This document shows positions 7,838-17,983 of a DNA stretch of 39,420 bases, piece after piece. Position numbers and translations under genes: made by a program. The first letter of the stretch is position 1, and the number at the start of each line of letters is the position of its first letter. A model generated the notes under the pieces. It did not search any database and was not told the origin of the DNA. It saw only the letters and a list, made by a program, of their open reading frames with translations. This DNA comes from Prevotellamassilia timonensis. Lineage in GTDB: Bacteria > Bacteroidota > Bacteroidia > Bacteroidales > Bacteroidaceae. The stretch is taken from NCBI RefSeq assembly GCF_900106785.1, contig NZ_LT629845.1, positions 594,389 to 633,808 on the forward strand. The letters run 5' to 3'.

Positions 7838-8620
7838 GTGGTAACAAAACAGATGATCAAGGACATACATTCGCTGAACTTGAAAAAGTACCGCGATGAA
7901 AGTGGACTCTTTGTGGCCGAGGGTGCAAAGGTCGTTGAGGACTTGTTGCACTTCATGAGGTGTAAGACGTTGTTCGCTACCGAAGAATATTCAGCATCGC
8001 TTTCATATTCTATAAGGTCTAAAGTATCTGATATAGAAGTCGTTGATGCTGCACAGTTAAAGAAATTGTCGAATTTAAGTACTCCGCGCGATGTAGTGGC
8101 AGTATTTGAGAAAAAAACGGTTGCCACAGATGTTGACGAACTGGCTGGGCTGCCGGGAAAAATGCTTTGCTTGGCCTTAGATGGTGTGCAAGATCCTGGA
8201 AATTTAGGTACGATTATCCGGCTGGCAGATTGGTTCGGGATAGAACATATTTTTGCCTCGCGCGATACGGCTGACTTGTACTCGCCCAAGGTGGTACAGG
8301 CTACAATGGGCGCCATCGCGCGTGTGGCGGTTCATTATGTTGATTTGCCTTGTGTGCTGTCGCGGACTGTCGAATCGGGAGCAGCGGTATATGGCACGTT
8401 TCTCGATGGGACGGATATGTATGCCGAGTCGTTGGAGCATAACGGCGTAATAGTAATGGGCAACGAGGGTAATGGCATATCGCGAGAAGTGTCGGCTTGT
8501 GTTAACCACCGGCTGTATATTCCGCCGTTTCCTGCAGGGCGAGCTACGAGTGAAAGCTTGAATGTGGCGGTCGCTACTGCGGTTGTGTGCTCGGAATTTA
8601 GGCGTCGTGAGTTAAAGTAA
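7838..8620 (+). CDS. SpoU/TrmH-family RNA 2'-O-methyltransferase
   Basis: A 260-residue SPOUT-class enzyme that would transfer a methyl group from S-adenosylmethionine to a ribose 2'-hydroxyl in rRNA or tRNA. The N-terminal third is the substrate-binding part (LKKYRDESGLFVAEGAKVVEDLL). The three SpoU motifs follow: LDGVQDPGNLGTIIRLADWFG, VMGNEGNGIS and PPFPAGRATSESLNVAVATAV, which form the trefoil-knot cofactor site. I kept the GTG start because MVTKQMIKDIHSLNLKKYR matches the usual N-terminus; the ATG at 7853 is possible. It is the first of four plus-strand genes. The exact target base cannot be read from the sequence. Confidence 0.88.
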   Translation: MVTKQMIKDIHSLNLKKYRDESGLFVAEGAKVVEDLLHFMRCKTLFATEEYSASLSYSIRSKVSDIEVVDAAQLKKLSNLSTPRDVVAVFEKKTVATDVDELAGLPGKMLCLALDGVQDPGNLGTIIRLADWFGIEHIFASRDTADLYSPKVVQATMGAIARVAVHYVDLPCVLSRTVESGAAVYGTFLDGTDMYAESLEHNGVIVMGNEGNGISREVSACVNHRLYIPPFPAGRATSESLNVAVATAVVCSEFRRRELK

Positions 8621-8648
8621 TGCTTTAATTGAATTTAGGTTTAGTTGT

Positions 8649-9890
8649 ATGACAGATATGTACTTGAATGTCGTTGATTTGAGACTGGTGCTGCTGGTTT
8701 TGGTGGCATTGGTAGCTTTGTTGTTGCAGTATGTATTGCGTTTGCGACGTTTTACTTTAGTAAATAAATATGCCTCGTGGCAGCAAGAGGCGCAGGCCGT
8801 CGAGGCAGCCACGCATGAGGCAAAAGGCGGCGGGGCGGGTCTTGTTTCGATAATAATACCTGTGAATGAACGTTGTGCATCTTGTGCGGGTTCGCTTGTA
8901 GAAAGCCTTTTCAAGCAAAAATGTGATGTTGATTACGAGATTATATTGGCGGATGAGGGGCATTCAGAGTGTGTGCGTGACTTGGTAGAACGAGGACAGA
9001 AATCATTTGGCAGTTTGCGCTATACTTTTGTACCTGAGACTGCCCGATACATAGAGGTGCGTAAGTTAGCCATAACGCTTGGCGTAAAGGCAGCCCGCGG
9101 CGAGTGGGTGTTGATACTTGATGCGCAGACTCTGCCGTTAAACGACGAATGGCTGCACCATTTCGTTCAGAATTTATCAGAGGAATCTGATATGGTGCAG
9201 GCTTATTATAATTATGAGGACAATGGCACGTGGGTGGCACGTCGTGCTATATTGGATGAGGTCGATCATTTTGTGCAGAAGGTGGCAGCATGGGACAAAG
9301 GTGTGACTTTGGACTGTGGTTGTACTAATTGGGCAATGCGTAAGAGTGCCTTTATGGCGCAGCATGGTTTTGCAGACAGTGTGAGTTTGCCTTTTGGTGA
9401 GGAGGCTATTTTGGCCAATTTGCATGTCGGTGCCGATCGTTTGTCAATACTCTGTGCAGCAGATACAAGGACTATTTTGGCTTTGCCGCATAAGACGGCC
9501 ATTTCGAACATGCGTGTGCAAAGGAATGAGCTAATCCATCATCTCACCAATGGTGCACGTAAGTTCTTCATTCAAAATGGCGTATCGTCTGCCATGCTAT
9601 ATGTGATGGTGGCATCAGTGGCTTGTTATGTAGGACTGCGTCTGTTCGGCGATTTGACGGCGAATTCGTACTCGTTGGGCTACTTATATACTGATGCGTT
9701 GTGCATGATTGTGCTTGTGGCTGCATTTGTGCTTCCTCTTGTATTTGTAAGGAAGACGTTGAATACTCTTAGTGAGCGCCGATATGGAGCTTACATCTAT
9801 TTATATTATTTGCTGCGCCCATTTCATACATTGGCTACATCTTGTGTAAGGTGGGAAAATAAAGGCAGTTTCGTTCGTAAATTCATCTAA
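8649..9890 (+). CDS. Membrane-bound family 2 glycosyltransferase
   Basis: A 413-residue protein with one N-terminal membrane helix (about residues 10-30), a GT-A glycosyltransferase domain beginning at VSIIIPVNERC, and two C-terminal hydrophobic segments around FIQNGVSSAMLYVMVASVACY and LCMIVLVAAFVLPLVF. In the domain the acceptor-side segment reads WVLILDAQTLPLNDEW, with DAQ where many GT2 enzymes have DxD, so metal binding may be atypical. The sugar and acceptor are unknown; the layout suggests work on the cytoplasmic face of the inner membrane. The gene lies 28 bases after the RNA methyltransferase gene and 17 before the aminotransferase gene and is probably in one transcript with them. 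Confidence 0.8.
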   Translation: MTDMYLNVVDLRLVLLVLVALVALLLQYVLRLRRFTLVNKYASWQQEAQAVEAATHEAKGGGAGLVSIIIPVNERCASCAGSLVESLFKQKCDVDYEIILADEGHSECVRDLVERGQKSFGSLRYTFVPETARYIEVRKLAITLGVKAARGEWVLILDAQTLPLNDEWLHHFVQNLSEESDMVQAYYNYEDNGTWVARRAILDEVDHFVQKVAAWDKGVTLDCGCTNWAMRKSAFMAQHGFADSVSLPFGEEAILANLHVGADRLSILCAADTRTILALPHKTAISNMRVQRNELIHHLTNGARKFFIQNGVSSAMLYVMVASVACYVGLRLFGDLTANSYSLGYLYTDALCMIVLVAAFVLPLVFVRKTLNTLSERRYGAYIYLYYLLRPFHTLATSCVRWENKGSFVRKFI

Positions 9891-9907
9891 AAACAACCTG
9901 ATATAAA

Positions 9908-11107
9908 ATGCCTAAGATATCGGAAAGAGCTATACAGATGCCAGAGTCTCCGATCAGGAAACTTGCTCCCTTGGCCAATCAAGCTAAGGAGAGAGGCGTT
10001 CATGTTTATCATTTGAATATAGGTCAGCCAGACTTACCAACTCCTGAGGCCGGCCTTAACGCGTTGCGACACATCGACCGAAAAGTGTTGGAATATAGCC
10101 CCAGTCAGGGCTTTCGCAGCTATCGCGAAAAGCTGACCCATTACTATGAGGGGTATAATATCCATTTGAGTGCTGATGATATTATTATTACGTCGGGTGG
10201 CTCGGAGGCTGTACTTTTTGCGTTCATGTCATGCTTGAACCCTGGCGATGAAATAATTGTACCAGAACCCGCTTATGCCAACTATATGGCTTTTGCTATA
10301 TCGGCTGGAGCGCGTATACGTACCATAGCCACTACTATAGAGGAGGGCTTTTCGTTGCCTAAAGTAGAGAAGTTTGAGGAGCTGATCAATGAACGCACGC
10401 GTGCCATATTGATTTGCAACCCTAACAACCCGACAGGTTATTTGTATACACGTCGTGAGATGAACCAAATTCGCGATTTGGTAAAGAAATATGACCTTTA
10501 TTTATTCTCAGACGAAGTTTACCGTGAATTCATATATACGGGATCACCATACATTTCGGCTTGCCACCTTGAAGGTGTTGAGCAAAATGTGGTGCTGATT
10601 GATTCTGTCTCGAAACGTTATAGCGAGTGTGGTATACGTGTTGGTGCACTAATCACGAAGAATGAGGCAGTGCGCAAGGCTGTTATGAAATTCTGCCAGG
10701 CGCGCTTGAGTCCTCCCTTGATAGGACAACTCGTGGCAGAGGCTTCGTTAGATGCGGCCCCTGAATATGCACGCGATGTGTATGACGAGTATGTTGAGCG
10801 GCGTAAATGCTTGATTGATGGCCTGAATCGCATACCGGGTGTATACTCGCCTATACCAATGGGCGCTTTCTATACTGTGGCAAAATTACCAGTAGATGAT
10901 GCTGAAAAGTTCTGTGCCTGGTGTTTGACAGATTTCCAATACGAGGGTGAAACTGTCATGATGGCTCCGGCTGCAGGTTTCTACACTACCCCTGGGGCTG
11001 GACGCAATCAAGTGCGTATAGCTTATGTGCTCAACAAGGCAGACCTGCAACGGGCGCTTGTTGTGTTGCGCAAGGCTATTGAGGCGTATCCTGGACGTGA
11101 AGTGTAA
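9908..11107 (+). CDS. PLP-dependent class I/II aminotransferase
   Basis: A 399-residue fold-type I aminotransferase. The family signatures are all present: NIGQPDLPTPEAGLNAL near the N-terminus, the cofactor-phosphate segment TSGGSEAVLFA, ICNPNNPTGYLYTRREM, FSDEVYREF with the Asp that contacts the pyridine nitrogen, and SVSKRYSECGIRVGALIT with the Lys that forms the Schiff base. It most resembles aspartate aminotransferase-like proteins, moving an amino group between an amino acid and 2-oxoglutarate, but the natural substrate cannot be set from sequence alone. It is the third gene of the plus-strand group. Confidence 0.88.
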   Translation: MPKISERAIQMPESPIRKLAPLANQAKERGVHVYHLNIGQPDLPTPEAGLNALRHIDRKVLEYSPSQGFRSYREKLTHYYEGYNIHLSADDIIITSGGSEAVLFAFMSCLNPGDEIIVPEPAYANYMAFAISAGARIRTIATTIEEGFSLPKVEKFEELINERTRAILICNPNNPTGYLYTRREMNQIRDLVKKYDLYLFSDEVYREFIYTGSPYISACHLEGVEQNVVLIDSVSKRYSECGIRVGALITKNEAVRKAVMKFCQARLSPPLIGQLVAEASLDAAPEYARDVYDEYVERRKCLIDGLNRIPGVYSPIPMGAFYTVAKLPVDDAEKFCAWCLTDFQYEGETVMMAPAAGFYTTPGAGRNQVRIAYVLNKADLQRALVVLRKAIEAYPGREV

Positions 11108-11225
11108 TTATGCTGTAAAATGGTTTGGGCGCGGCAATGTGGCTATTGGGTAAATCGTAACGTCGCCTTTTAGTTATTTGGCCAGGTTCGCCATTGTGTA
11201 GCTACAATCATAATTGGGGCAAATA

Positions 11226-12485
11226 ATGCTTTCGTTATTTTTAGCAAAACGTTTTTTCAAGAACAGTGATAAAAATACTGGAGGGGTGCGCAAGGCATCG
11301 CCTCCGGCTTTGCGCATTGCTACTGCTGGCATAGCAGTGGGGTTGGCGGTGATGGTTGTGTCGGTCTGTTTTGTTAGGGGCTTTCAGCATGAGGTGAGTG
11401 GAAAAATAGCAGGTTTCACTTCCCATATAGAGGTGATAGAACCCAACTCTTTGAGCTCGCCTGAAAGCTTTCCTGTGGTAACAGACGAAAAATTGATAAA
11501 TCAGATCAAGCAGACTCCAGGTGTAGAATCTGTACAGCGTTTTTCGCAAAAAATGGGTATATTCAAGACCCAATCAGATTTTGCAGGTGTGTTGCTCAAG
11601 GGAGTTGCTGGCGAATATGATTTGAACTTTATCAAGCATTATATGGTGTCGGGGCGTTTGCCTCATTTTTCGGACAGCGAGACCAAAAATGAAATCGTCA
11701 TTTCTCAAACAATCGCCAATAAACTGAAGTTGTCGGTTGGAGACAAGGTCTACAGTTATTATTTTTCAAATACCATCAAGCAGCGACGGTTCAAGGTTGT
11801 AGGTATATATAATACCTATATGAAGCAATTTGACAACAATGTCGTTTTGGCTGACATGTACGCGGTAAACCAACTGAACAGATGGCTGCCCGAACAAAGC
11901 AGTGGTTTTGAGATCCGCCTTGGAAGTTATGATGATCTTGACAAGGTTCAGTATATTTTGGCCAAGAAGGTCGGCGGACATACAGACCGCTTTAAGAGGT
12001 CGTATGCAGTATTAAGTGTGAAGGACAATCCTGTGACCTCCTCCGTACTTTCGTGGCTAAATTTGCTTGACCTGAATGTCATGGTCATATTGGTGATAAT
12101 GATTTGTGTGGCAGGCTTTACAATGGTGAGCGGATTGCTTATTTTGATATTAGAGCGAACGCAGACAATAGGTGTGCTTAAGGCTTTGGGCGCCACCAAC
12201 AATCGTATACGTCACACTTTTTTATGGTATGCGGCTTTTATTATAGGGCGTGGCATGTTGTGGGGAAATGTAATTGGCATTTCGGTTGTCATGTTACAGA
12301 AGTACACTCATGTTGTCTCGCTTGACCCAGAAGTTTACTATGTGCCTTATGCTCCAGTGGACTTTGACGTGTTGAGCATCGTTGTATTGAATGTAATCAC
12401 TCTTTTGGTTACAATGCTTGCCCTTGTAATTCCAAGCTATTTGGTTTCGCATATCCAACCAGCTAAAGCTATACAATTTGATTAA
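11226..12485 (+). CDS. ABC transporter permease, LolC/LolE-like (FtsX/MacB family)
   Basis: A 419-residue inner-membrane protein. It has one membrane segment near the N-terminus (IATAGIAVGLAVMVVSVCFV), a large periplasmic domain, and three more segments in the C-terminal FtsX-type domain (MVILVIMICVAGFTMVSGLL, then ERTQTIGVLKALGATN, then two helices). This MacB_PCD plus FtsX layout is that of the lipoprotein-releasing LolC/E permeases that pass lipoproteins from the inner membrane to LolA. No ATPase gene is next to it. I preferred the ATG at 11226 (MLSLFLAKRFF) to the upstream TTG at 11214, since the family starts with this segment. Confidence 0.85.
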   Translation: MLSLFLAKRFFKNSDKNTGGVRKASPPALRIATAGIAVGLAVMVVSVCFVRGFQHEVSGKIAGFTSHIEVIEPNSLSSPESFPVVTDEKLINQIKQTPGVESVQRFSQKMGIFKTQSDFAGVLLKGVAGEYDLNFIKHYMVSGRLPHFSDSETKNEIVISQTIANKLKLSVGDKVYSYYFSNTIKQRRFKVVGIYNTYMKQFDNNVVLADMYAVNQLNRWLPEQSSGFEIRLGSYDDLDKVQYILAKKVGGHTDRFKRSYAVLSVKDNPVTSSVLSWLNLLDLNVMVILVIMICVAGFTMVSGLLILILERTQTIGVLKALGATNNRIRHTFLWYAAFIIGRGMLWGNVIGISVVMLQKYTHVVSLDPEVYYVPYAPVDFDVLSIVVLNVITLLVTMLALVIPSYLVSHIQPAKAIQFD

Positions 12486-12591
12486 CCGCACCCTCGTTAT
12501 TGTTGAGGGCTGGGGTAGAGGTGTGCTCTTTCATTATGATACCAGATAAGTAGATGCTCGTAAAATGGGTTTGAACAATCTACTTATAAAA

Positions 12592-12639
12592 AACAAGTGT
12601 AATATTCAACCCGGTAGGGGAGTGAATATTACACTTGTT
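12592..12639 (-). terminator. Rho-independent terminator of nagB
   Basis: A perfect 17-bp stem (12592-12608 with 12623-12639) closes a 14-base loop. On the minus strand it is followed by a run of T, and it begins 25 bases past the nagB stop. A weaker stem at 12547-12555/12578-12586 lies beside it and may serve the permease gene. Confidence 0.8.
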
Positions 12640-12663
12640 GCTTGTTAATATCTTTGATAGTTA

Positions 12664-13455
12664 TCAGAGATTGTCTTTCTCGATATCCTTAAAGTATTTG
12701 TAGGTGCCATGAGTGATGTTCTCACAGGCAGCTTCGTCACAAACGATGATGCCGTGTTCGTGCATCTGGAGTACTGAAATAGTCCACATCTGTGTAACGG
12801 GACCTTCGATAGCAGCTTGCAAAGCGCGACCCTTGTTATGGCCATTGCAGAGAATGAGAACCTCCTTGGCAGACATAACAGTACCTACGCCAACGGTGAG
12901 AGCAGTAGCGGGTACATCTTCGGGCTTGCCACCAAAGAAACGTGAATTGGCAACTCTTGTGTCGGTAGTCAAAGTCTTTTGACGAGTGCGGCTTGTGAGT
13001 GAGCTACCCGGCTCGTTGAATGCGATGTGACCATCGGGGCCAATACCACCAATAAAGAGGTCAATGCCACCAGCATCCTTGATCATTTGTTCGTAGTGTG
13101 CGCATTCGGCTGTCAAATCCTCGGCATTACCGTTCAGGATATGGATGTTTTCTTTCGGGCAGTCAATGTGATTGAAAAGGTTTGTAGCCATGAAAGAGTG
13201 GTAGCTTTCGGGGTGTGATTCGGGCAAGCCAACATACTCGTCCATATTGAATGTCAATACGTGCTTAAAGCTGACGCGGCCTTCTTTGTTGGCCTTAACC
13301 AATGCCTTGTACATGCCGATTGGTGATGAACCGGTAGGCAGACCCAATACGAAAGGCTTCTCTGCAGTTGGATTGGCTGCATTGATTTTGCTAATAACAT
13401 ACTCTGCAGCCCAGTTTGACAACTTTTCGTAGTCGGGTTCGATAATAACTCTCAT
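12664..13455 (-). CDS. nagB: Glucosamine-6-phosphate deaminase
   Basis: This 263-residue enzyme converts glucosamine 6-phosphate to fructose 6-phosphate and ammonia, feeding amino sugars into glycolysis. Motifs: the phosphate loop [15 protein letters not shown], the NMDEYVGL segment with the catalytic Asp, [17 protein letters not shown] with the ring-opening His, and TRVANSRFF. Length and motif spacing match the short, single-domain NagB type. It stands alone between convergent and divergent neighbours, with its own promoter and terminator. No linked nagA or sugar transporter is present in the window. Confidence 0.95.
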   Translation of the reverse strand: MRVIIEPDYEKLSNWAAEYVISKINAANPTAEKPFVLGLPTGSSPIGMYKALVKANKEGRVSFKHVLTFNMDEYVGLPESHPESYHSFMATNLFNHIDCPKENIHILNGNAEDLTAECAHYEQMIKDAGGIDLFIGGIGPDGHIAFNEPGSSLTSRTRQKTLTTDTRVANSRFFGGKPEDVPATALTVGVGTVMSAKEVLILCNGHNKGRALQAAIEGPVTQMWTISVLQMHEHGIIVCDEAACENITHGTYKYFKDIEKDNL

Positions 13456-13552
13456 GATTTTGTTTTGTTATAAAGATTTGTAACGATAACTTTGTTTTTG
13501 CTTGAAACGGCATGTCTGTTCAAGACAGAGGTATGGACGCCCAAGTCTATTC

Positions 13553-13584
13553 GCAAAAGTAAAAAAACTTTATGTACTTTCAAA
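13553..13584 (-). promoter_or_regulatory. nagB promoter
   Basis: On the minus strand the -33 element TTTG (13581-13584) is followed after exactly 19 bases by TACTTTTGC (13553-13561), a perfect TAnnTTTG box. This is the best promoter in the window. It gives a leader of about 90 bases. Confidence 0.75.
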
Positions 13585-13656
13585 GCGTTTTCATAAATAC
13601 TTTTGTTGTGATAGCAAATATGGCTACAAAGTGGCAAGCAATTGCAGTCTTTTTCG

Positions 13657-13664
13657 TAGCTTTG
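13657..13664 (+). promoter_or_regulatory. Probable dnaE -7 box
   Basis: TAGCTTTG matches the TAnnTTTG consensus. No -33 element is evident. Transcription would start near 13671, about 80 bases before the chosen dnaE ATG; this supports that start, because the longer frame would begin at the transcription start itself. Confidence 0.5.
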
Positions 13665-13750
13665 TAATTGAATAGTCTGTGTCTACTCCTGCTGGCAGGT
13701 GTGGCACAGGTTGTTTATGTGTTTCAACATTTTCTCCTTACAATTATAAT

Positions 13751-16700
13751 ATGCAAGATTTCGTACATCTACACGTACATACCCAATATTCAATACTTGA
13801 CGGACAGGCAGCTGTGCCAAAGTTGGTCGATAAGGCCATACGCGACGGCATGCGTGGCATGGCAGTGACGGATCATGGCAACATGATGGGTATAAAAGAA
13901 TTCTTTAATTACTCAAACAAGGTCATAGGTAAGGCCAAGGGGGTTGTAAAGGATATGGAGGCGAAGTTGGTTTCGTTGCAAGACGGTAGCTATGTGCCTA
14001 AGTTAGATAAGGAGGGTAAAAATCCCGATGAGGGAAAAAGTGAAGCCGAACTTATTGCCGAATGTGAGGCTGTGCTCAAAAAACAACGCCCGATAGCTAA
14101 TTTCAAGCCTATTTTCGGTTGTGAAATGTATGTGTCGCGTCGTGGCGACAAATCATTAAAGGCTGAGAAAATTGACCAGTCAGGCTGGCACCTTATAGTC
14201 TTGGCCAAAAACGAGCACGGCTATCACAACCTTGTAAAGTTGGTATCTCGATCGTGGGTTGATGGCTTTTATATGCGTCCGCGTACGGATCACAAGGATT
14301 TGGAGAAGTATCATGAAGATTTGATAGTTTGTTCTGCATGTCTGGGTGGTGAGGTGCCGCAAATGATTATGCAAGGGCGTATTGAAGAGGCTGAAAAGAG
14401 TGTGCAATGGTTCAAGAGCGTGTTTGGCGATGATTATTATTTAGAGCTGATGCGACACGAGGTCAAGGACCCCTCAGTCAGAGCCAATCGCGAAACGTAT
14501 CCGTTGCAAGTTCAGGTAAACAAAGAACTGTTACGCATAGCGCATAAGTATAATGTAAAATATATTTGCACTAATGATAGCCACTTTGTAGATGAGGAGA
14601 ATGCCGAGGCACACGACCGCTTGATTTGTTTGGCTACAGGAAAGGATTTGGAAGATCCCAGACGTATGTTGTATACAAAGCAAGAGTGGTTCAAAACTCG
14701 TGCTGAGATGAATGAAGTCTTTGCCGACTTGCCAGAGGCACTTGCTACTACCTGTGAAATATGTGACAAGGTTGAAACCTACTCAATAGATCATGCTCCT
14801 ATCATGCCTAACTTTGCCATTCCCGAGGAGTTTGGCACTGAGGAGGAATATCGTAAGAATTTGACCGAAGAAGATCTCTTCAACGAATTCACACAAGACG
14901 AGAATGGTAATGTCGTGATGAGCCGCGAAGATGGCATGAAGAAGATCAAAAAGCTTGGCGGTTTTGACAAACTATATCGTATAAAACTTGAGGCTGATTA
15001 TCTTGCCAAATTGGCTTATGAGGGAGCCAAAAAGCGCTATGGTGACCCGTTGGACGATGAAACAGCAGAGCGTATAAAATTTGAGCTGCATATCATGAAG
15101 GCGATGGGTTTCCCAGGTTACTTCTTAATAGTGCAGGACTACATTCGTGCGGCACGTGAGGAACTTGATGTGAGTGTAGGGCCAGGACGTGGTTCTGCGG
15201 CGGGTAGTGCTGTTGCTTATTGCTTGGGTATCACGCAGATAGACCCTATCAAGTACGACTTGCTGTTTGAGCGTTTCCTAAATCCAGACCGTATTTCACT
15301 CCCCGATATCGATGTCGATTTTGATGACGATGGTCGTGGCCGCGTACTGAATTGGGTTACTCAAAAGTATGGCGCAGACAATGTGGCACATATCATAACC
15401 TATGGTACAATGGCCACAAAACTTGCTATCAAGGATGTGGCCCGCGTTCAGAAACTGCCTCTGTCAATATCAAATAACCTCTGCAAACTTATTCCCGATA
15501 AATTGCCAGAAGGGCCTGATGGCAAAGTGCCTAAAATGAATTTGACAAATGCGATAGCTGCCATACCCGAACTGCGTGAGGCAGAGACATCTTCGGACAT
15601 TTTATTACGTGATACAATCCGTTATGCAAAAATGCTCGAAGGTAATGTGCGCAATACGGGCGTGCATGCCTGCGGCTTTATCATTTGTCGTGACAATATA
15701 TCAGATTGGGTACCCGTATCTACCGCCAAGGATAAGGAAACAGGAGAGGAATTGCACTGTACCCAATATGAGGGGCGTGTGATTGAGGAAACGGGCTTGA
15801 TAAAAATGGACTTTTTGGGTCTGAAAACCCTGTCCATCATCAAGGAGGCTCTTGAAAATATCAAGCTGTCTTTGGGCATCGATCTCAACATTGATGAAAT
15901 CAGCATTGAGGACCCTGCTACATATCAGTTATACTGCGATGGTCGTACCATAGGCACCTTCCAGTTTGAATCGCCGGGTATGCAAAAGTATTTGCGTGAG
16001 CTACAGCCCTCAACCTTTGAGGACCTTATTGCCATGAATGCGTTGTATCGCCCGGGACCTATGCAATATATTCCGTCCTTCATAGCCCGTAAACATGGTG
16101 ACGAGCCAATTACCTACGACCTTCCTTGTATGGAAAAATACTTGAAGGATACATACGGCATTACCGTCTACCAGGAGCAAGTCATGTTGCTCTCGCGTGA
16201 AATTGCGAACTTTACGCGTGGCGAGAGTGATGCACTGCGAAAGGCAATGGGTAAAAAGCTTATAGAAAAGCTTAACCACATGTACCCCAAGTTCATTGAT
16301 GGTGGTAAGGCTAATGGTCACGACCCAAAGGTTCTTGAAAAAATTTGGAATGACTGGCGCGCATTCGCGTCCTATGCTTTCAATAAGAGTCATGCCACAT
16401 GCTATTCGTGGGTAGCCTATCAAACGGCTTATCTTAAGGCAAATTACCCGTCACAATATATGGCAGGTGTGATGAGCCGCAGTTTGGCCGATATTAACAC
16501 GGTGGCTAAGTTGATGGACGAGTGCAAATCTATGGGTATCAGCACGCTTGGTCCTGACATTAACGAGAGCTATCTCAAGTTCAGTGTTAATCATAGTGGT
16601 GACATTCGCTTTGGCATGGGTGCAGTAAAGGGCGTAGGTGAAAGTGCTGTGTTGCAGATACTTGCCGAACGTAAGAAAAACGGTGTATATAAGTCCGTAT

Positions 16701-17614
16701 ACGATTTGGTCGAACGTGTCAATCTGTCAACCTGCAACAAAAAATCTCTCGAAAGTTTGGCTCTTGCAGGAGCGTTTGATAGTTTTGGCAACATAACACG
16801 TGAGCAATTTGTAACGCCATGCGAAAATGGTGAGACATTCCTCGATGCCCTGGTTCGTTATGGTAATACATTTCAGGCCGATCAAGCTCAAAACAGTTTC
16901 TCACTATTTGGACCGAGTGAGGTGCTTGAGATAGCAAAGCCCGAGCCGCCCAAGAATGTTGAGCGTTGGAGCGACCTCGAACGCTTGAACCGTGAGCGTG
17001 ACCTAATAGGTATCTATATATCAGGTCACCCGCTCGATTCATACCGCATCATAGTGGAAGATGTGTGCAATATGCGCATGACCCAACTTGAGGATAAAGT
17101 GGCATTCGCCAATCAAGATGTCTTTCTTGGTGGCATTGTGACAGATGTCAGAATGGGGCAGACCCGTACTGGCAAACCTTACGGTATCGCCAAGTTGGAG
17201 GATTACAGTGGAGCTGGGGAAATTGCACTCTTTGGCGAAGACTGGGCCAAGTTCAGTGGCTATTTTCACGTAGGTAACTCTTTGTTTATTACTGCCCGAG
17301 TGGAGGAAAGACAGTGGCAACAAGGTGCTTATGAATTAAAGATAGGCCGCATAGAATTTCTGAGCGATGTGAAGGATCAGAAAATCAAGTCGATAACCAT
17401 CAATGTGGCTACTGAGAAACTCACGCTTGAGGTCGTCAACGAACTTGCCTCTATCATTCGCAAATCACCAGGTCCGACAGACGTGTTCTTTAATATACTT
17501 GACAATGACGAGCATTCGCAAGTGATGTTACAAAGTAAGTTGTGTCATGTGTCTGTTGACAGCTTGTTGATAAACTACTTAAAAAAGGTTGACTTCACAT
17601 ATCAGATTAACTGA
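13751..17614 (+). CDS. dnaE: DNA polymerase III subunit alpha
   Basis: This protein of about 1,287 residues is the replicative polymerase subunit. It opens with the PHP domain (FVHLHVHTQYSILDGQ, then TDHGNMMG). The PHP part holds an insertion with the charged stretch KEGKNPDEGKSEAELIAE. The polymerase core has GPGRGSAAGSAVAYCLGI near residue 477 and the metal-binding PDIDVDFDDDGRGRV near 518. A helix-hairpin-helix region and an OB-fold (FLGGIVTDVRMGQTRTGKPY) follow. QNSFSLFG near residue 1045 resembles the internal beta-clamp-binding motif. I chose the ATG at 13751 because MQDFVHLHVHTQYS is the usual N-terminus; the open frame extends 24 codons upstream. trxA follows after 51 bases. Confidence 0.96.
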   Translation: MQDFVHLHVHTQYSILDGQAAVPKLVDKAIRDGMRGMAVTDHGNMMGIKEFFNYSNKVIGKAKGVVKDMEAKLVSLQDGSYVPKLDKEGKNPDEGKSEAELIAECEAVLKKQRPIANFKPIFGCEMYVSRRGDKSLKAEKIDQSGWHLIVLAKNEHGYHNLVKLVSRSWVDGFYMRPRTDHKDLEKYHEDLIVCSACLGGEVPQMIMQGRIEEAEKSVQWFKSVFGDDYYLELMRHEVKDPSVRANRETYPLQVQVNKELLRIAHKYNVKYICTNDSHFVDEENAEAHDRLICLATGKDLEDPRRMLYTKQEWFKTRAEMNEVFADLPEALATTCEICDKVETYSIDHAPIMPNFAIPEEFGTEEEYRKNLTEEDLFNEFTQDENGNVVMSREDGMKKIKKLGGFDKLYRIKLEADYLAKLAYEGAKKRYGDPLDDETAERIKFELHIMKAMGFPGYFLIVQDYIRAAREELDVSVGPGRGSAAGSAVAYCLGITQIDPIKYDLLFERFLNPDRISLPDIDVDFDDDGRGRVLNWVTQKYGADNVAHIITYGTMATKLAIKDVARVQKLPLSISNNLCKLIPDKLPEGPDGKVPKMNLTNAIAAIPELREAETSSDILLRDTIRYAKMLEGNVRNTGVHACGFIICRDNISDWVPVSTAKDKETGEELHCTQYEGRVIEETGLIKMDFLGLKTLSIIKEALENIKLSLGIDLNIDEISIEDPATYQLYCDGRTIGTFQFESPGMQKYLRELQPSTFEDLIAMNALYRPGPMQYIPSFIARKHGDEPITYDLPCMEKYLKDTYGITVYQEQVMLLSREIANFTRGESDALRKAMGKKLIEKLNHMYPKFIDGGKANGHDPKVLEKIWNDWRAFASYAFNKSHATCYSWVAYQTAYLKANYPSQYMAGVMSRSLADINTVAKLMDECKSMGISTLGPDINESYLKFSVNHSGDIRFGMGAVKGVGESAVLQILAERKKNGVYKSVYDLVERVNLSTCNKKSLESLALAGAFDSFGNITREQFVTPCENGETFLDALVRYGNTFQADQAQNSFSLFGPSEVLEIAKPEPPKNVERWSDLERLNRERDLIGIYISGHPLDSYRIIVEDVCNMRMTQLEDKVAFANQDVFLGGIVTDVRMGQTRTGKPYGIAKLEDYSGAGEIALFGEDWAKFSGYFHVGNSLFITARVEERQWQQGAYELKIGRIEFLSDVKDQKIKSITINVATEKLTLEVVNELASIIRKSPGPTDVFFNILDNDEHSQVMLQSKLCHVSVDSLLINYLKKVDFTYQIN

Positions 17615-17665
17615 TGGCATAATATTTGCTTCAATATAAAACTTAAACCAATTATACATTAGAAA

Positions 17666-17983
17666 ATGGAAAAGATCATTACAGACTCAAACTTCGAAAG
17701 TGTTTTAGCAGAGGGACTCCCCATTGTGTTAGACTTCTCTGCCACATGGTGTGGACCTTGCAAAAAAATTGCGCCTTATATTGCCGAATTGGCTGAAGAG
17801 TACGCAGGTCGTGTAAACGTAGGTAAGTGTGACGTAGACGATAACGAAGAACTGACGTCAAAGTTTGGCATTCGCAATGTGCCCACTGTGCTTTTTATCA
17901 AGAATGGTGAGGTGGTTGACAAGCATGTAGGTGCAGGACCCAAGTCAGAGTTCGCTGAGAAAATTGAAAACTTGTTGAAATGA
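17666..17983 (+). CDS. trxA: Thioredoxin
   Basis: A 105-residue cytosolic thioredoxin with the active-site motif WCGPCK in DFSATWCGPCKKIAPY and the cis-proline segment NVPTVLFIKNG. It reduces protein disulfides using electrons from thioredoxin reductase. There is no signal peptide. AATATTTGC at 17621-17629 is close to a -7 box, so the gene may have its own promoter besides read-through from dnaE. Its stop overlaps the next gene as ATGA, which implies translational coupling. Confidence 0.95.
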   Translation: MEKIITDSNFESVLAEGLPIVLDFSATWCGPCKKIAPYIAELAEEYAGRVNVGKCDVDDNEELTSKFGIRNVPTVLFIKNGEVVDKHVGAGPKSEFAEKIENLLK